Part shown: positions 30,279 through 38,843 of the stretch, piece after piece | Position numbering within the stretch: position 1 is the stretch's first letter | Layout of the letters: the number at the start of each line of letters is the position of its first letter | From: SSF14 sp046331245 | GTDB taxonomy: Bacteria; Actinomycetota; Acidimicrobiia; Acidimicrobiales; Microtrichaceae | Direction: 5' to 3' | DNA length: 64,000 nt | Assembly: GCA_046331245.1 (NCBI GenBank) | Contig: JAXLRH010000013.1 | Coordinates: forward strand, 51,037 to 115,036 | Position numbers and translations under genes: made by a program | Notes under the pieces: model-generated | The model's database searches: none | What the model saw: only the letters and a program-made list of their open reading frames with translations | Told to the model about the DNA's origin: nothing

Positions 30279-31903
30279 TTGGCCCAGCGGTAGTCGGCCT
30301 TGCCCGACGGCGACCGCTGGATGAGATCGCGGAACACGTACGCCTTCGGCAGTTTGTAGCGGGCGACGTGCCGCTCGGCCTCGGCGGTGAGCTCCTCGGC
30401 GGTGACCGACGCTCCGGCCTTCACCTGCACCACGGCCACGACCTCGTTGCCCCAGCGCTCGCTGGGCCGACCGCACACCACCACGTCGAACACGGCGGGG
30501 TGCGCGGCGAGTGCCGCCTCGACCTCCTCGGCGAAGATCTTCTCGCCGCCGGAGTTGATGGTGACCGAGTCGCGGCCGAGCAGCTCGAGCACGCCGTCGG
30601 CGTTGACCCGGGCGCGGTCGCCGGGCACCGAGTAGCGCACGCCGTCGATGGTGGGGAAGGTGCGCGCCGTCTTGTCGGGGTCGCCGAGGTAGCCGAGTGG
30701 CACGCGGCCCTGCTGGCCGAGCCAGCCCATCTCGTCGTCGCCGGGGGCGAGGACGCGGGAGAGGTCCTCGGAGAGGATGCACATGCCGGGGCCGGGGGAG
30801 AAGGTGCCGGTGCTGGCGGTCTGGCCGGCGCTCTGGATCTGCGAGGCCTGCTGGCCGGTCTCCGACGCGCCGAGCCCGTCCATCACCATCATCGTGGGGA
30901 TGGCGGCGAGCAGACGTGCCTTCACGCCGGCGGAGAGCGCGGCGCCACCCGAGACCGTGAGGAGGAGCGAGCTCATGTCGTACTTGCCGGTCTCGAGCTC
31001 GTCGAGCAGGGGACGGGCGAACGCGTCGCCCACGATGAGGAGCACGTTGACGCCCTCGCGCTGCACGGTGGTGAGCGTGTCGACGGGATCGAGACGGTCG
31101 ACCACGGACGGCAGCACGATCGTGTTGCCGGCGCCGAACGAGTTGAACGCCAGCCAGTGCGCGGCCCCGTGCATGAACGGCGGCGACGGCAGCACCTTGG
31201 CCCCGCCAGCCGAGGCAGCGGTGGCGATGGCGTCGAGGTCGGGCCATTCGTCGGAGGTGCCGAGCTTGCGGCCGCCGAGCGCGGCCGGCCAGATGTCGCC
31301 CTGCCGCCACAGCACGCCCTTGGGCATGCCCGTGGTGCCGCCGGTGTAGAGCATGTAGAGGTCGTCGGGCGACCACGCGTCGCGGACGTCGTCGGCGAGG
31401 TCGGGCGAGGCGGCCTCGAGCGCGTCCTCGTACCACTCGGCGCCGGGGAGGAGGTCGTTGCCCGACGCGTCGCGCACCTGCAGCAGCGTGGTGAGGCCCG
31501 GCACGCGATCGCGCACCTCGGCGAGCGTCGGCGCGAAGGCCGAGTGGAAGATGATGCCCTTCGCCCGCGAGTCGACGAGGAGGTACTCGAGCTCCTCGGC
31601 GACGTAGCGGTAGTTCACGTTGAACGGCACGGCACGGGCCTTGTACCCGCCCAGCATTCCCTCGAGGTACTCGTTGCCGTTGTGGAGGTAGAGGCCGAGA
31701 TGGTCCTGGCCGGACTCGTGGTTGCCGAGGCCGGACCGCTCGGTGTGGACGGCGAAGCCCCGCTCGAGGAGAGCGTTCGCCAGGCGTCGCGTGCGCTCGC
31801 CGATGTCGGCGTAGGAGAACGTGCGGGTGGCCGTGACGATGCACGGTCGGTCACCGGCCACGGCCTCCACGGCCTCGTGAATCTGAGCGAGATTGAACTC
31901 CAC
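30254..31903 (-). CDS. Acyl-CoA synthetase (AMP-forming, FadD-like)
   Basis: A 549-residue adenylate-forming ligase. Motifs: YTGGTTGMPKGVLWRQ (P-loop), GLGASETGQQ (A5 motif), YSVPGDRARVNADGVLELLGRDSVTINSGGEKIFAEEVE (hinge region, given here by its parts) and a catalytic Lys in SPSGKADYRW. The layout fits actinobacterial FadD-type long- or medium-chain acyl-CoA synthetases; the substrate is not evident. The start GTG at 31903 is preceded by AGGGGGACG, a good ribosome-binding site, with an upstream TATGAT-like hexamer. The gene stands between a PhoD phosphatase and a TAP-type hydrolase. Confidence 0.9.
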   Translation of the reverse strand: MEFNLAQIHEAVEAVAGDRPCIVTATRTFSYADIGERTRRLANALLERGFAVHTERSGLGNHESGQDHLGLYLHNGNEYLEGMLGGYKARAVPFNVNYRYVAEELEYLLVDSRAKGIIFHSAFAPTLAEVRDRVPGLTTLLQVRDASGNDLLPGAEWYEDALEAASPDLADDVRDAWSPDDLYMLYTGGTTGMPKGVLWRQGDIWPAALGGRKLGTSDEWPDLDAIATAASAGGAKVLPSPPFMHGAAHWLAFNSFGAGNTIVLPSVVDRLDPVDTLTTVQREGVNVLLIVGDAFARPLLDELETGKYDMSSLLLTVSGGAALSAGVKARLLAAIPTMMVMDGLGASETGQQASQIQSAGQTASTGTFSPGPGMCILSEDLSRVLAPGDDEMGWLGQQGRVPLGYLGDPDKTARTFPTIDGVRYSVPGDRARVNADGVLELLGRDSVTINSGGEKIFAEEVEAALAAHPAVFDVVVCGRPSERWGNEVVAVVQVKAGASVTAEELTAEAERHVARYKLPKAYVFRDLIQRSPSGKADYRWAKAQALAEA

Positions 31904-31970
31904 GTCGTCCCCCTGGGTTCCCCTGAGTCGACGATCATACGACGGCGCCGAAGTGGCGGGGAACGCCGGG

Positions 31971-33440
31971 TCAGCGGCAGTCGGGATCGGTTGCCGGCAC
32001 CGTGAGCCGGAGGAGGTACGCGTCGACCGCGTCGTCGACACAGGCGCTGCGGCCGTAGCTCGTGTGGCCCTCGCCGTCGTTCGACACGAGGTGGCCGTCG
32101 GTCAGCATGCGGGCGATCTTCACCGAGCTCTCGTACGGCGTCGCCGCATCGCCGCGGTTGCCGAGGACGAGCACTGGCGGGCCGCCCTCACCGGTGACGG
32201 GCCCCACGATCGACTGCGGTGCGGCCGGCCAGTAGGCGCACGGCAGCAGCTCGTTCGCGACCGAGCCGCCGATGCGGGGCGAGAGCGCTCGCAGGCGGTT
32301 GGCGAAGGCCTGGTACTCGGCCGAGCCGGTGGGGTGGGGTGAGTCGAGGCATTCGACCGCGGCGTACGCGGTGAAGCCGCCGAGGTCGTAGTAGCCCTGT
32401 GCCAGCTGCAGCATCTTGCGGCCGTTGCCCTTGAGCGCGGCCGCGATGGCGGCGCCGAGGTCGGGCCAGAGGCTCGGTTCGTAGCTGACGAACACGGCGC
32501 CCGTCTCCAGCTCGGCGGGGCCGAGGGTGGCGCCGCCGCCGGCGGGGATCGGCGCCTTCTCGACCCGCCGTTGCAGCTCGTCGTACGCGGCCGCCAGATC
32601 CGGGACGGGGCACTTCGTGGCCGCGGTACATGCGGCGAGTGCCCGCGAGATCCACGCGTCGATCGCGGTGGTCTGGCCGGTGAGCCAGTCGGTGAAGGTC
32701 TCGGTCGGGTCGACCACGCCGTCGAGCACCATCGCCCGCACCTTCTGGGGGAACAGCGCGAGGTAGCGCAGGCCGATGAGGGTGCCGTACGAGAAGCCCA
32801 TGTAGGTGAGCTCCTGCTCGCCGAGTGCGACGCGGATCGCATCGAGGTCGCGGGCCACGGCGTCGGTGCCGACGTGGGCGGCGAGCCCGGCGTCGGTGCG
32901 TGCGCAGTCGTCGGCGACGCGACGGGCGTCCGTGTCGATCGCCGTCTGCTCGGCGTCGTCGTCGGGATCGGGATCATTGGCGAGGAACTCGTCGACGTGG
33001 TTGGAGCAGCGGAACGAGGTGCTTGCGCCCACGCCCCGCGGGTCCCAGCTGACGAGGTCGAAGCGCGACGACAGCGACTCGTCGAACGGCTCTTCGTACA
33101 GGAAGTCGATGCCGCTGCCACCGGGCCCGCCGGGGTTGGTCACGAGCGCGCCGATGCGCTTGCCGGTCGCGGGCTTGCGGGCGAGCGCCAGGTCGATGCG
33201 GGGCCCGTTAGGGGCCGCCCAGTCGAGGGGCACGGACAGCGTGGCGCAGTCGAACGCCCGGTGCCCACGACACGGCGCCCACGACAGCGAGCCCGACTCG
33301 CCGGTGGTGCGCTTCGAGATGCGATCTGCACCTCCGGTGGAGCAGGCGGCGATCAGCGTGGTGGCGATCAGGGTGACGGCGAGGGCCGCGGCGGCGAGGG
33401 GGAGAGGCCGCCGTCGACGCGGGAGGAGGGCTGGCGACAC
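31971..33440 (-). CDS. Secreted TAP-like alpha/beta hydrolase (tripeptidyl aminopeptidase family)
   Basis: A 489-residue exported hydrolase. The N-terminus has an Arg-rich start, a hydrophobic stretch and a lipobox (LIAACS), so it is probably a lipoprotein. The catalytic domain shows LVTNPGGPGGSGIDFL (oxyanion loop), GFSYGTLIGLRY (nucleophile Ser), and the TAP C-terminal domain with VLGNRGDAATPYE and NDGEGHTSYGRSACVDD (Asp and His). Family members trim tripeptides or cleave esters outside the cell. The start GTG at 33440 is preferred to the ATG at 33467 because TAGCCT lies seven bases before it (minus strand, 33448-33453) and the signal peptide then has normal length. Confidence 0.88.
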   Translation of the reverse strand: MSPALLPRRRRPLPLAAAALAVTLIATTLIAACSTGGADRISKRTTGESGSLSWAPCRGHRAFDCATLSVPLDWAAPNGPRIDLALARKPATGKRIGALVTNPGGPGGSGIDFLYEEPFDESLSSRFDLVSWDPRGVGASTSFRCSNHVDEFLANDPDPDDDAEQTAIDTDARRVADDCARTDAGLAAHVGTDAVARDLDAIRVALGEQELTYMGFSYGTLIGLRYLALFPQKVRAMVLDGVVDPTETFTDWLTGQTTAIDAWISRALAACTAATKCPVPDLAAAYDELQRRVEKAPIPAGGGATLGPAELETGAVFVSYEPSLWPDLGAAIAAALKGNGRKMLQLAQGYYDLGGFTAYAAVECLDSPHPTGSAEYQAFANRLRALSPRIGGSVANELLPCAYWPAAPQSIVGPVTGEGGPPVLVLGNRGDAATPYESSVKIARMLTDGHLVSNDGEGHTSYGRSACVDDAVDAYLLRLTVPATDPDCR

Positions 33441-33447
33441 GGCGGCC

Positions 33448-33472
33448 AGGCTACGGCCGCCGGGCATATGGT
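33448..33472. promoter_or_regulatory. Divergent -10 elements for the TAP hydrolase and the LLM oxidoreductase
   Basis: AGGCTA (TAGCCT on the minus strand, 33448-33453) precedes the leftward GTG at 33440, and TATGGT (33467-33472) precedes the rightward ATG at 33480. Both gaps are seven bases and neither gene has a ribosome-binding site, so both messages are predicted to be leaderless. Confidence 0.5.
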
Positions 33473-33479
33473 GGGCGCC

Positions 33480-34430
33480 ATGATCTTCGGAACGTTCATT
33501 CCCCAGGGCTGGAAGATGGAGTTGGCCGGCATCCCGGACCCGCAGGACAAGTGGGCCGCCACCGTGCACATCGCCACCGAGGCCGAGCGGCTCGGCTACG
33601 ACTCGGTGTGGGTCTACGACCACTTCCACAACGTGCCCGTCCCGGCCCAGGAGACGATGTTCGAGTGCTGGACGACGCTGGCGGCGATCAGCCAGCGCAC
33701 GGAGCGCGTGCGCCTCGGGCAGATGGTGAGCTGCGCGCTCTACCGCAACCCGGCGATGGTGGCGAAGATCACGTCGTCGATCGACGTCATCTCCGGTGGC
33801 CGCCTCGACTGGGGCATCGGCGCCGGCTGGTACGACCAGGAGTTCCGGGCCTACGGCTACGAGTATCCGTCGAACGCCGACCGCATCCGGATGCTGCGCG
33901 AGACCGTCGAGATCGTGAAGCTCATGTGGAGCGAGGGTCAGGCCACCTACGAGGGGCGTCACTTCTCGGTGAACGGCGCCGAGTGCGACCCCAAGCCGCT
34001 GCAGGATCCGCACCCGCCGATCTGGATCGGTGGCGGCGGCGAGCAGCTGACGCTCCGGGTGGTGGCGCGTCACGCGACCCACTCCAACTTCGGCGGCAAG
34101 CCCCACGAGTGGGCTCACAAGGCCGAGGTGCTGAAGGGCCACTGCGATGCCATCGGGCGCGACTACGACACGATCACCAAGACCTGGTCACCGGAGCTGT
34201 TCGTGCGGTCGACCGAGGCCGAGATCGGCACCGAGTCGCGCAGCTTCTGGGGTGAGCCCTTCGAGTCGTGGCGCGAGGGAAACCTCGTGGGCACGCCCGA
34301 GCAGGTGTGCGAGAAGCTCGCCGCCTACCAGGCGTTGGGCGTGGGCGGCGTCGTGCCGTGGATCGCGGACTTCCCGAGCACCGAGACGCTCGAGTTGTTC
34401 GCGACGCAGGTGATGCCCGAGTTCAGGTGA
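33480..34430 (+). CDS. LLM-class oxidoreductase, probably F420-dependent
   Basis: A 316-residue luciferase-like (TIM-barrel) oxidoreductase. Start IFGTFIPQGWKMEL, then YDSVWVYDHFHNVP, LGQMVSCALYRNPAMVAKI, SGGRLDWGIGAGWYDQEF and HPPIWIGGGGEQLTLRVVARHA, which together are typical of the TIGR03560-like F420-dependent group in actinobacteria. The substrate is unknown. ATG 33480 is seven bases after TATGGT. An in-frame ATG at 33468 lies inside that -10 element and is less likely. Confidence 0.87.
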   Translation: MIFGTFIPQGWKMELAGIPDPQDKWAATVHIATEAERLGYDSVWVYDHFHNVPVPAQETMFECWTTLAAISQRTERVRLGQMVSCALYRNPAMVAKITSSIDVISGGRLDWGIGAGWYDQEFRAYGYEYPSNADRIRMLRETVEIVKLMWSEGQATYEGRHFSVNGAECDPKPLQDPHPPIWIGGGGEQLTLRVVARHATHSNFGGKPHEWAHKAEVLKGHCDAIGRDYDTITKTWSPELFVRSTEAEIGTESRSFWGEPFESWREGNLVGTPEQVCEKLAAYQALGVGGVVPWIADFPSTETLELFATQVMPEFR

Positions 34431-34439
34431 GCCGGAGAC

Positions 34440-34898
34440 TCACTCGTACATCCGGACGATGACCTCGGCCACGCAGCTGGGCTTCGACGCGCCCTCGACC
34501 TCGAAGGTGTAGAGGTACGTGGCCTGGGCCTGTCCGGGGGCGAGCTCGTCGACTTCCTTCACCTCGACACCGAGGCGGAGCTTGCTGCCGACCGGCACGG
34601 GGCTCGGGAAGCGCACCTTGCCGCAGCCGTAGTTGACGCCCATCGAGAACCCGGTGGTCTTCATGACCTGCGGGGCCAGCATGGGGCCGATGCTGAGCGT
34701 GAGGTAGCCGTGGGCGATGGTGCCGCCGAAGGGGCCGTCCTTCGCGCGCTCGGGGTCGACGTGGATCCACTGGTGGTCGCCGGTGGCGTCGGCGAACAGG
34801 TTCACTCGCTCCTGGGTGATCTCCAGCCAGTCGCTGTAGCCCAGGTGCTGCCCAACAAGTGCCTTCATGCCGGCGATGCCGTTGATCTCAGTTGCCAT
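34440..34898 (-). CDS. MaoC-family (R)-specific enoyl-CoA hydratase-like protein
   Basis: A 152-residue single hot-dog protein. The active-site signature FADATGDHQWIHVDPERA (Asp and His) and the GGTIAHGYLTLSIGPML segment match MaoC-like dehydratases related to NodN. Such enzymes hydrate trans-2-enoyl-CoA in fatty-acid or polyketide metabolism; the substrate is not evident. It converges with the LLM oxidoreductase, with nine bases between stops, and the acyl-CoA synthetase is nearby, giving a loose lipid-metabolism context. Confidence 0.9.
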   Translation of the reverse strand: MATEINGIAGMKALVGQHLGYSDWLEITQERVNLFADATGDHQWIHVDPERAKDGPFGGTIAHGYLTLSIGPMLAPQVMKTTGFSMGVNYGCGKVRFPSPVPVGSKLRLGVEVKEVDELAPGQAQATYLYTFEVEGASKPSCVAEVIVRMYE

Positions 34899-35009
34899 GG
34901 CCGGAAGTCTGCCCTGCCACGACGACCGCGCTCAATTCCCTCGCAGCGTGCGGCCCGCAGGTGAGCATCGCCGGCGAGAAACGTCAGTCGGCTCGGTACA
35001 TTCGAAACG

Positions 35010-35447
35010 GTGAACGTACGCCGGATCGTTCGATGCGTCGTCCTGGCGATCGTCGTGGCGTCGGGCCTCGTGGTGTGGCGGGCGACCGGGGACAGCCCGT
35101 CCGGCACCGCCTCGGCGGCGGACGAGGGGACGACCACCACGTTCTCGAAGCAGTGTCCGATCCCGAACTACCCCGACGTCGTGGAGTTCCGGCAGCCGGA
35201 CGAGTCGTGGAGCACCAGGCCGGTCGCCGGTGCGGTGCGGCGCCACCACTACCCGATCGGAGGCTTCATGTACTGGGTGCCCAGCGACTGGGATGCGCTG
35301 AACGCCACGCCGGCGGAGCGTGCCTTGGTGGGCATTCCCGAGCCGCCGACCGATCCGGCCGGGATGCCGCGCTGGCTGAAGATCGTCGCCGCACAGGTTG
35401 GGAACGCGACGGTGGAGTGTCAGCACCCCGGTTTCGGCGGGCTCTGA
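35010..35447 (+). CDS. Small exported protein of unknown function
   Basis: A 145-residue protein with an N-terminal signal or anchor (RRIVRCVVLAIVVASGLVVW), a Thr-rich spacer and a compact domain with two Cys (QCPIPNYP and VECQHPG) and several Pro/Trp. I do not recognise the family. The GTG at 35010 lies seven bases after TACATT (34997-35002), fitting a leaderless message. Its 3' end is followed at once by a tandem 22-base duplication that ends the convergent rhomboid-like gene. Confidence 0.6.
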   Translation: MNVRRIVRCVVLAIVVASGLVVWRATGDSPSGTASAADEGTTTTFSKQCPIPNYPDVVEFRQPDESWSTRPVAGAVRRHHYPIGGFMYWVPSDWDALNATPAERALVGIPEPPTDPAGMPRWLKIVAAQVGNATVECQHPGFGGL

Positions 35448-35450
35448 CTC

Positions 35451-35494
35451 AGTTCCCTCGCAGCCTCCGGCTAGTTCCCTCGCAGCCTCCGGCT
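35451..35494 (-). repeat. Exact 22-base tandem duplication covering the end of the rhomboid-like gene
   Basis: The same 22 bases occur at 35451-35472 and 35473-35494, directly adjacent. On the minus strand the right-hand copy encodes the last residues (SRRLRGN) and the junction holds the TAG stop (35471-35473); the left-hand copy is untranslated. A related 12-base core (TTCCCTCGCAGC) occurs once more at about 34935. Confidence 0.9.
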
Positions 35495-36385
35495 GTGATC
35501 ATCGAGGCGGGCCCGCTCGTCGGGGGTGAGGCTGTCGATGCCGGTGGCGCTGATCTTGTCGAGCAACGCGTCCATGTCGGCCTGGCTCGCACGGTCGAGG
35601 CGGGCCTCCGGGCGGATCGGCACGACGTCGGCCGGCTGGTGGCTCTTGCCGGGCCGCCGGGCCGAGGTGCCGCCCTTGCCCTTCGCCGTCTTCCGCTGGG
35701 CCTTCGCCCGGGCCGCGTTCGACTTCTGGTACGGGTCGCCCGTGACGAACTGGGGGAGCGGGATCTTGGGGATCTGATGGAACTCGGTGAGGTCGAAGGC
35801 CCGGGCGCCGAGCGCCGCCACGATCAGCGAGGCGGCCCAGAACGTGAGCAACCCGCCGATGGGAAAGCCGGTGTTGCGCAGGTCGAGGATCTGCAGCAGA
35901 TCGAGCACCTCGAACACGACGACGAGCGCCCACAGCGGGATGTTGAAGAACGTGCGCAGGTTGGGCCGCCACAGCACGAGCACCACGAAGAGCGGGCTGA
36001 CGATGCGACCAATGCCGGCGGCGCCGACGAACTCGAAACCGATCGTGACGAGCGCAGGGATCACGACGAGGGCGCCGATGAGCCAGGCGAAGCGGCGACG
36101 GCGCAGCTCGCGTTCGAGGTCGCTGCCGACGAACACCATCATCGCGATCGACAGGATCACGAAGATGTCGGGGCGGTTGGAGAGCGGCCACGTCGCGAGG
36201 CGCCACACCTGGCCGCTGCGCACCGAGAAGCCCTCGTAGACGAGCGGGTCGCGGAAGATGCCGGGAAGTCCGACGCCGAGGGGGATCGAGAGCGCGGCGA
36301 GCGCTGCGAGGAGGACCGAGGTCGTGACCTCGACCTGGCCGACCTTGAACCATCCCTGGTCGTCGTAGCGTTGGAAGCTCTGCAC
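35471..36385 (-). CDS. Rhomboid-like membrane protein without visible catalytic residues
   Basis: A 304-residue protein with about six membrane helices. VYEGFSVRSGQVWRLATWPLSN resembles the entry loop (the WR motif) of rhomboid proteases, and the C-terminal cytoplasmic tail ends DALLDKISATGIDSLTPDER, the small DUF6576-type motif found at the end of many bacterial rhomboids. I cannot find the G-x-S-G serine or the partner His in the helices, so this is probably an inactive rhomboid relative acting as a membrane-protein chaperone or sorter rather than a protease. The GTG at 36385 is five bases after the rlmN stop, so it is probably co-transcribed with rlmN. Confidence 0.72.
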   Translation of the reverse strand: MQSFQRYDDQGWFKVGQVEVTTSVLLAALAALSIPLGVGLPGIFRDPLVYEGFSVRSGQVWRLATWPLSNRPDIFVILSIAMMVFVGSDLERELRRRRFAWLIGALVVIPALVTIGFEFVGAAGIGRIVSPLFVVLVLWRPNLRTFFNIPLWALVVVFEVLDLLQILDLRNTGFPIGGLLTFWAASLIVAALGARAFDLTEFHQIPKIPLPQFVTGDPYQKSNAARAKAQRKTAKGKGGTSARRPGKSHQPADVVPIRPEARLDRASQADMDALLDKISATGIDSLTPDERARLDDHSRRLRGN

Positions 36386-36390
36386 GGCGG

Positions 36391-37467
36391 TCAGTCTGTC
36401 AGCCGTGACGGGCGTTTCGGTGACAGCGCCACCGGCGACGCCGCCGAGTCCGCGTGGAGCTTGCTGAGCTGCCCACATGCCGCGTCGATGTCGGTGCCGC
36501 GGTTGGCGCGGACGGTGGCGTTGGCGCCGGCGTCGATGAGCAGGTCGCGGAACTCGCGCACCCGGCGGGCCGACGATCCGACGGTCGGGTAGCCCGGCGT
36601 GGGGTTGAGCGGGATCAGGTTCACGTGCGCCCGGAGCGAGCGGGCGTAGCGGGCGAGCTCGGCGGCGTCGCTGTCGCGGTCGTTGACGCCGTCGATCATC
36701 GCCCACTCGAAGCTCAGCCGCCGGTTCTTCACCCGCAGGTAGTCGGCGCACGCCTCGGCCAGATCGCGGAGCGGGTACCGCTTGTTGATCGGCACGAGCT
36801 CGTCGCGCAGCTCGTCGTTCGCGGCGTGCAGCGACACGGCGAGGTTCACCGGGAGGGCCTCCTGCGCGAGCTTTCGGATGCCGGGGATGATGCCGACCGT
36901 CGACACGGTGAGGTGGCGGGCCGAGATGCCCACGTCGCCGTGCAGCCGCTCGACCGCCGCCCAGGTCCCGGCGTAGTTGGCGAGCGGTTCGCCCATGCCC
37001 ATGAACACGATGTTGGACACACGACGCGGCGTGTCGCCCTCGGCCGCGACCTGGGCGGCGCGCACGACCTGCTCGACGATCTCGCCGACGTGGAGCTGCC
37101 GATCGAAGCCGGCCTGGCCGGTGGCGCAGAACCCGCACGCCATGGCGCAGCCGGCCTGGGTCGAGATGCACACCGTGGCGCGATCGGGGTAGAGCATCAG
37201 CACCGTCTCGATGGTGACGCCGTCGTGGAGCCGCCAGAGGAACTTGGTGGTGTCGCCGGAATCGCTCACCGAGCGGGCGACCGGTTCGAGCGACGGCGGC
37301 AGGTCCGACGACAACCGCTCGCGCACCGCCTTGGGCACGTTGCTGAGCTCGCCGGTCGGGCGCAGGTGGCGGTACCACCCGTCCCAGATCTGCTCGATGC
37401 GGTAACGGGGCTGGTCGTCGAGCAGGGTCGCGAGCTCGTCGCGGGAGATCTCGTACTGGTTGGTCAT
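36391..37467 (-). CDS. rlmN: 23S rRNA (adenine-C2)/tRNA methyltransferase
   Basis: Radical SAM enzyme that methylates A2503 of 23S rRNA and A37 of some tRNAs. The 358-residue protein has the C-x3-C-x2-C cluster motif in AGCAMACGFCATGQAG, the GMGEPLANY motif, the SAM-contact STVGIIPGI and a C-terminal segment NRGTDIDAACGQL holding the resolving Cys. The ATG at 37467 overlaps the stop of the upstream mshD-like gene (ATGA), so the pair is translationally coupled. Confidence 0.95.
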   Translation of the reverse strand: MTNQYEISRDELATLLDDQPRYRIEQIWDGWYRHLRPTGELSNVPKAVRERLSSDLPPSLEPVARSVSDSGDTTKFLWRLHDGVTIETVLMLYPDRATVCISTQAGCAMACGFCATGQAGFDRQLHVGEIVEQVVRAAQVAAEGDTPRRVSNIVFMGMGEPLANYAGTWAAVERLHGDVGISARHLTVSTVGIIPGIRKLAQEALPVNLAVSLHAANDELRDELVPINKRYPLRDLAEACADYLRVKNRRLSFEWAMIDGVNDRDSDAAELARYARSLRAHVNLIPLNPTPGYPTVGSSARRVREFRDLLIDAGANATVRANRGTDIDAACGQLSKLHADSAASPVALSPKRPSRLTD

Positions 37468-38096
37468 GGCGATTCTGCTGAGGGCGATCCTGGTGGTGGC
37501 GTGAAGAGCACGTCGGTGGCGTGCACCTCGAAGCCGAGGTGACGGTAGGTGGCGAGGGCCCGGTCGTTGTCCGCCTCGACGTACAGCATGCCCACCGGCG
37601 TGCGTCGCTCGCGCCAGAGCCAGTCGAGCCCCGCGATGGTGAGCGCCCGGCCGAGTCCCCGGCCGGCGTGCGCCGGAGCGACGGCGATGACGTAGATCTC
37701 GCCGAGTACGGGGTCGTGGTCGGCGTGCACCTTCGTCCAGCAGAACCCCGTCATGGCGCCGGTCGAGGCGTCGGTCCCGATGCGGAAGCCTTCGAGGTCG
37801 AACCACGGCTCCTGCATCCGCGCCTCGAGCGTGGCCCGCGTCCAGCCGCCCTGCTCGGGGTGCCACGAGAAGGCGGCGTTGTTGATGGCCAGCCAGTCGT
37901 CGACGTCGCGGTCGGGATCGAAGGCACGGGTGGGCACGACCGGATCGGACACGATCGGATCGGTCGACCCGAGGGGGAGTGGGCGGCGCATCTGGAACAG
38001 GCGACGCGTGGCAACGAGGCCGCGTTCGGCCGCAGCGGCGCGGGCCGCGTCGTCGGGGTCGGTGACCCACCAGCGGTCTGCTCCGTCGGTCGTCAT
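37464..38096 (-). CDS. mshD: MshD-like GNAT acetyltransferase (mycothiol synthase, C-terminal-domain form)
   Basis: A 210-residue acetyltransferase. The body matches the active C-terminal GNAT domain of mycothiol synthase: NNAAFSWHPEQGGWT, EPWFDLEGFRIG, MTGFCWTKVHADHD, GEIYVIAVAPAHAGRGLGRAL (acetyl-CoA loop) and LYVEADNDRALATYRHLGF. Typical MshD has two GNAT domains and about 300 residues; only the end of the first (VATRRLFQMRRPLP) remains, so this is a shortened version. The ATG at 38096 is chosen over 38105 because the GTG there touches the TAGCCT element (minus strand, 38106-38111). rlmN follows with an ATGA overlap. Confidence 0.75.
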   Translation of the reverse strand: MTTDGADRWWVTDPDDAARAAAAERGLVATRRLFQMRRPLPLGSTDPIVSDPVVPTRAFDPDRDVDDWLAINNAAFSWHPEQGGWTRATLEARMQEPWFDLEGFRIGTDASTGAMTGFCWTKVHADHDPVLGEIYVIAVAPAHAGRGLGRALTIAGLDWLWRERRTPVGMLYVEADNDRALATYRHLGFEVHATDVLFTPPPGSPSAESP

Positions 38097-38105
38097 GATT
38101 CCCAC

Positions 38106-38115
38106 AGGCTACGTT
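38106..38115. promoter_or_regulatory. Interlocked divergent -10 elements of mshD and nth
   Basis: The ten bases AGGCTACGTT hold TAGCCT for the leftward mshD (38106-38111) and TACGTT for the rightward nth (38110-38115). The hexamers share two bases, so RNA polymerase could not occupy both at once. Confidence 0.5.
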
Positions 38116-38121
38116 CGGGCG

Positions 38122-38763
38122 ATGGCCCGCCCGCGTTCCCCGAAAGGTCGTGCTCGTGTCGCCCACGAGCGGCTCGCCGAGGAGTACCCCGACGCCGAGT
38201 GCGAGCTCGACCACACCAACGCCTTCGAGCTGCTCGCGGCGACCATCCTGTCGGCGCAGTGCACCGACCAGCGCGTCAACATGGTCACCCCCGAGCTGTT
38301 CGCCCGCTGGCCCACTCCCGAGGCGCTCGCCGTGGCCGATCCGGCCGAGGTGTCCGAGGTCATCCGCTCCACGGGGTTCTTCCAGTCCAAGACGAAGTCG
38401 CTGCTCGGCATGGCCGGCCGTCTCGTCGACGCCTACGGCGGTGAGGTGCCGGGTGCGATGTCCGACCTCGTGTCGCTCCCGGGCGTGGGTCGCAAGACGG
38501 CCAACGTGGTGCGCAGCGTCGCCCTGGGGTTGCCCGGTCTGCCGGTCGACACGCACGTGCTGCGATTGAGCCACCGGCTCGATCTCACGCAGGAGACCGA
38601 CCCGGTCAAGGTCGAGCTCGTGTTGAACCCGATGGTTCCCGAAGCGGAGCGGGGCGAGTTCAGCCTGAGGTTGATCCTGCACGGGCGCCGGGTGTGCTTC
38701 GCGAGGAAGCCGAACTGCGGCGCGTGCACGCTCGCCGACTTCTGTCCCGCCGCGCACCTCTGA
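38122..38763 (+). CDS. nth: Endonuclease III
   Basis: Base-excision repair glycosylase/AP lyase for oxidised pyrimidines. The 213-residue protein has the helix-hairpin-helix LPGVGRKTANVV with the catalytic Lys, the catalytic Asp in VDTHVLRLS, and a C-terminal [4Fe-4S] motif C-x6-C-x2-C-x5-C (CFARKPNCGACTLADFC). The start ATG is six bases after TACGTT (38110-38115), fitting a leaderless mRNA. Its nearest downstream terminator is the hairpin at 38940-38976. Confidence 0.95.
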   Translation: MARPRSPKGRARVAHERLAEEYPDAECELDHTNAFELLAATILSAQCTDQRVNMVTPELFARWPTPEALAVADPAEVSEVIRSTGFFQSKTKSLLGMAGRLVDAYGGEVPGAMSDLVSLPGVGRKTANVVRSVALGLPGLPVDTHVLRLSHRLDLTQETDPVKVELVLNPMVPEAERGEFSLRLILHGRRVCFARKPNCGACTLADFCPAAHL

Positions 38764-38843
38764 AACCTGAGCGTTTACTTAAGGTGTACGTCCTAAATGC
38801 CGTGAGGTGACGCAAAATACCACCACTCGTGGTGCTGGAACAC

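Noticed and set aside
28560..31844. Minus-strand open frame of 1094 codons spanning phoD and the acyl-CoA synthetase
   Set aside because: It covers two well-supported genes on the same strand in another frame and has Arg-rich shadow composition.
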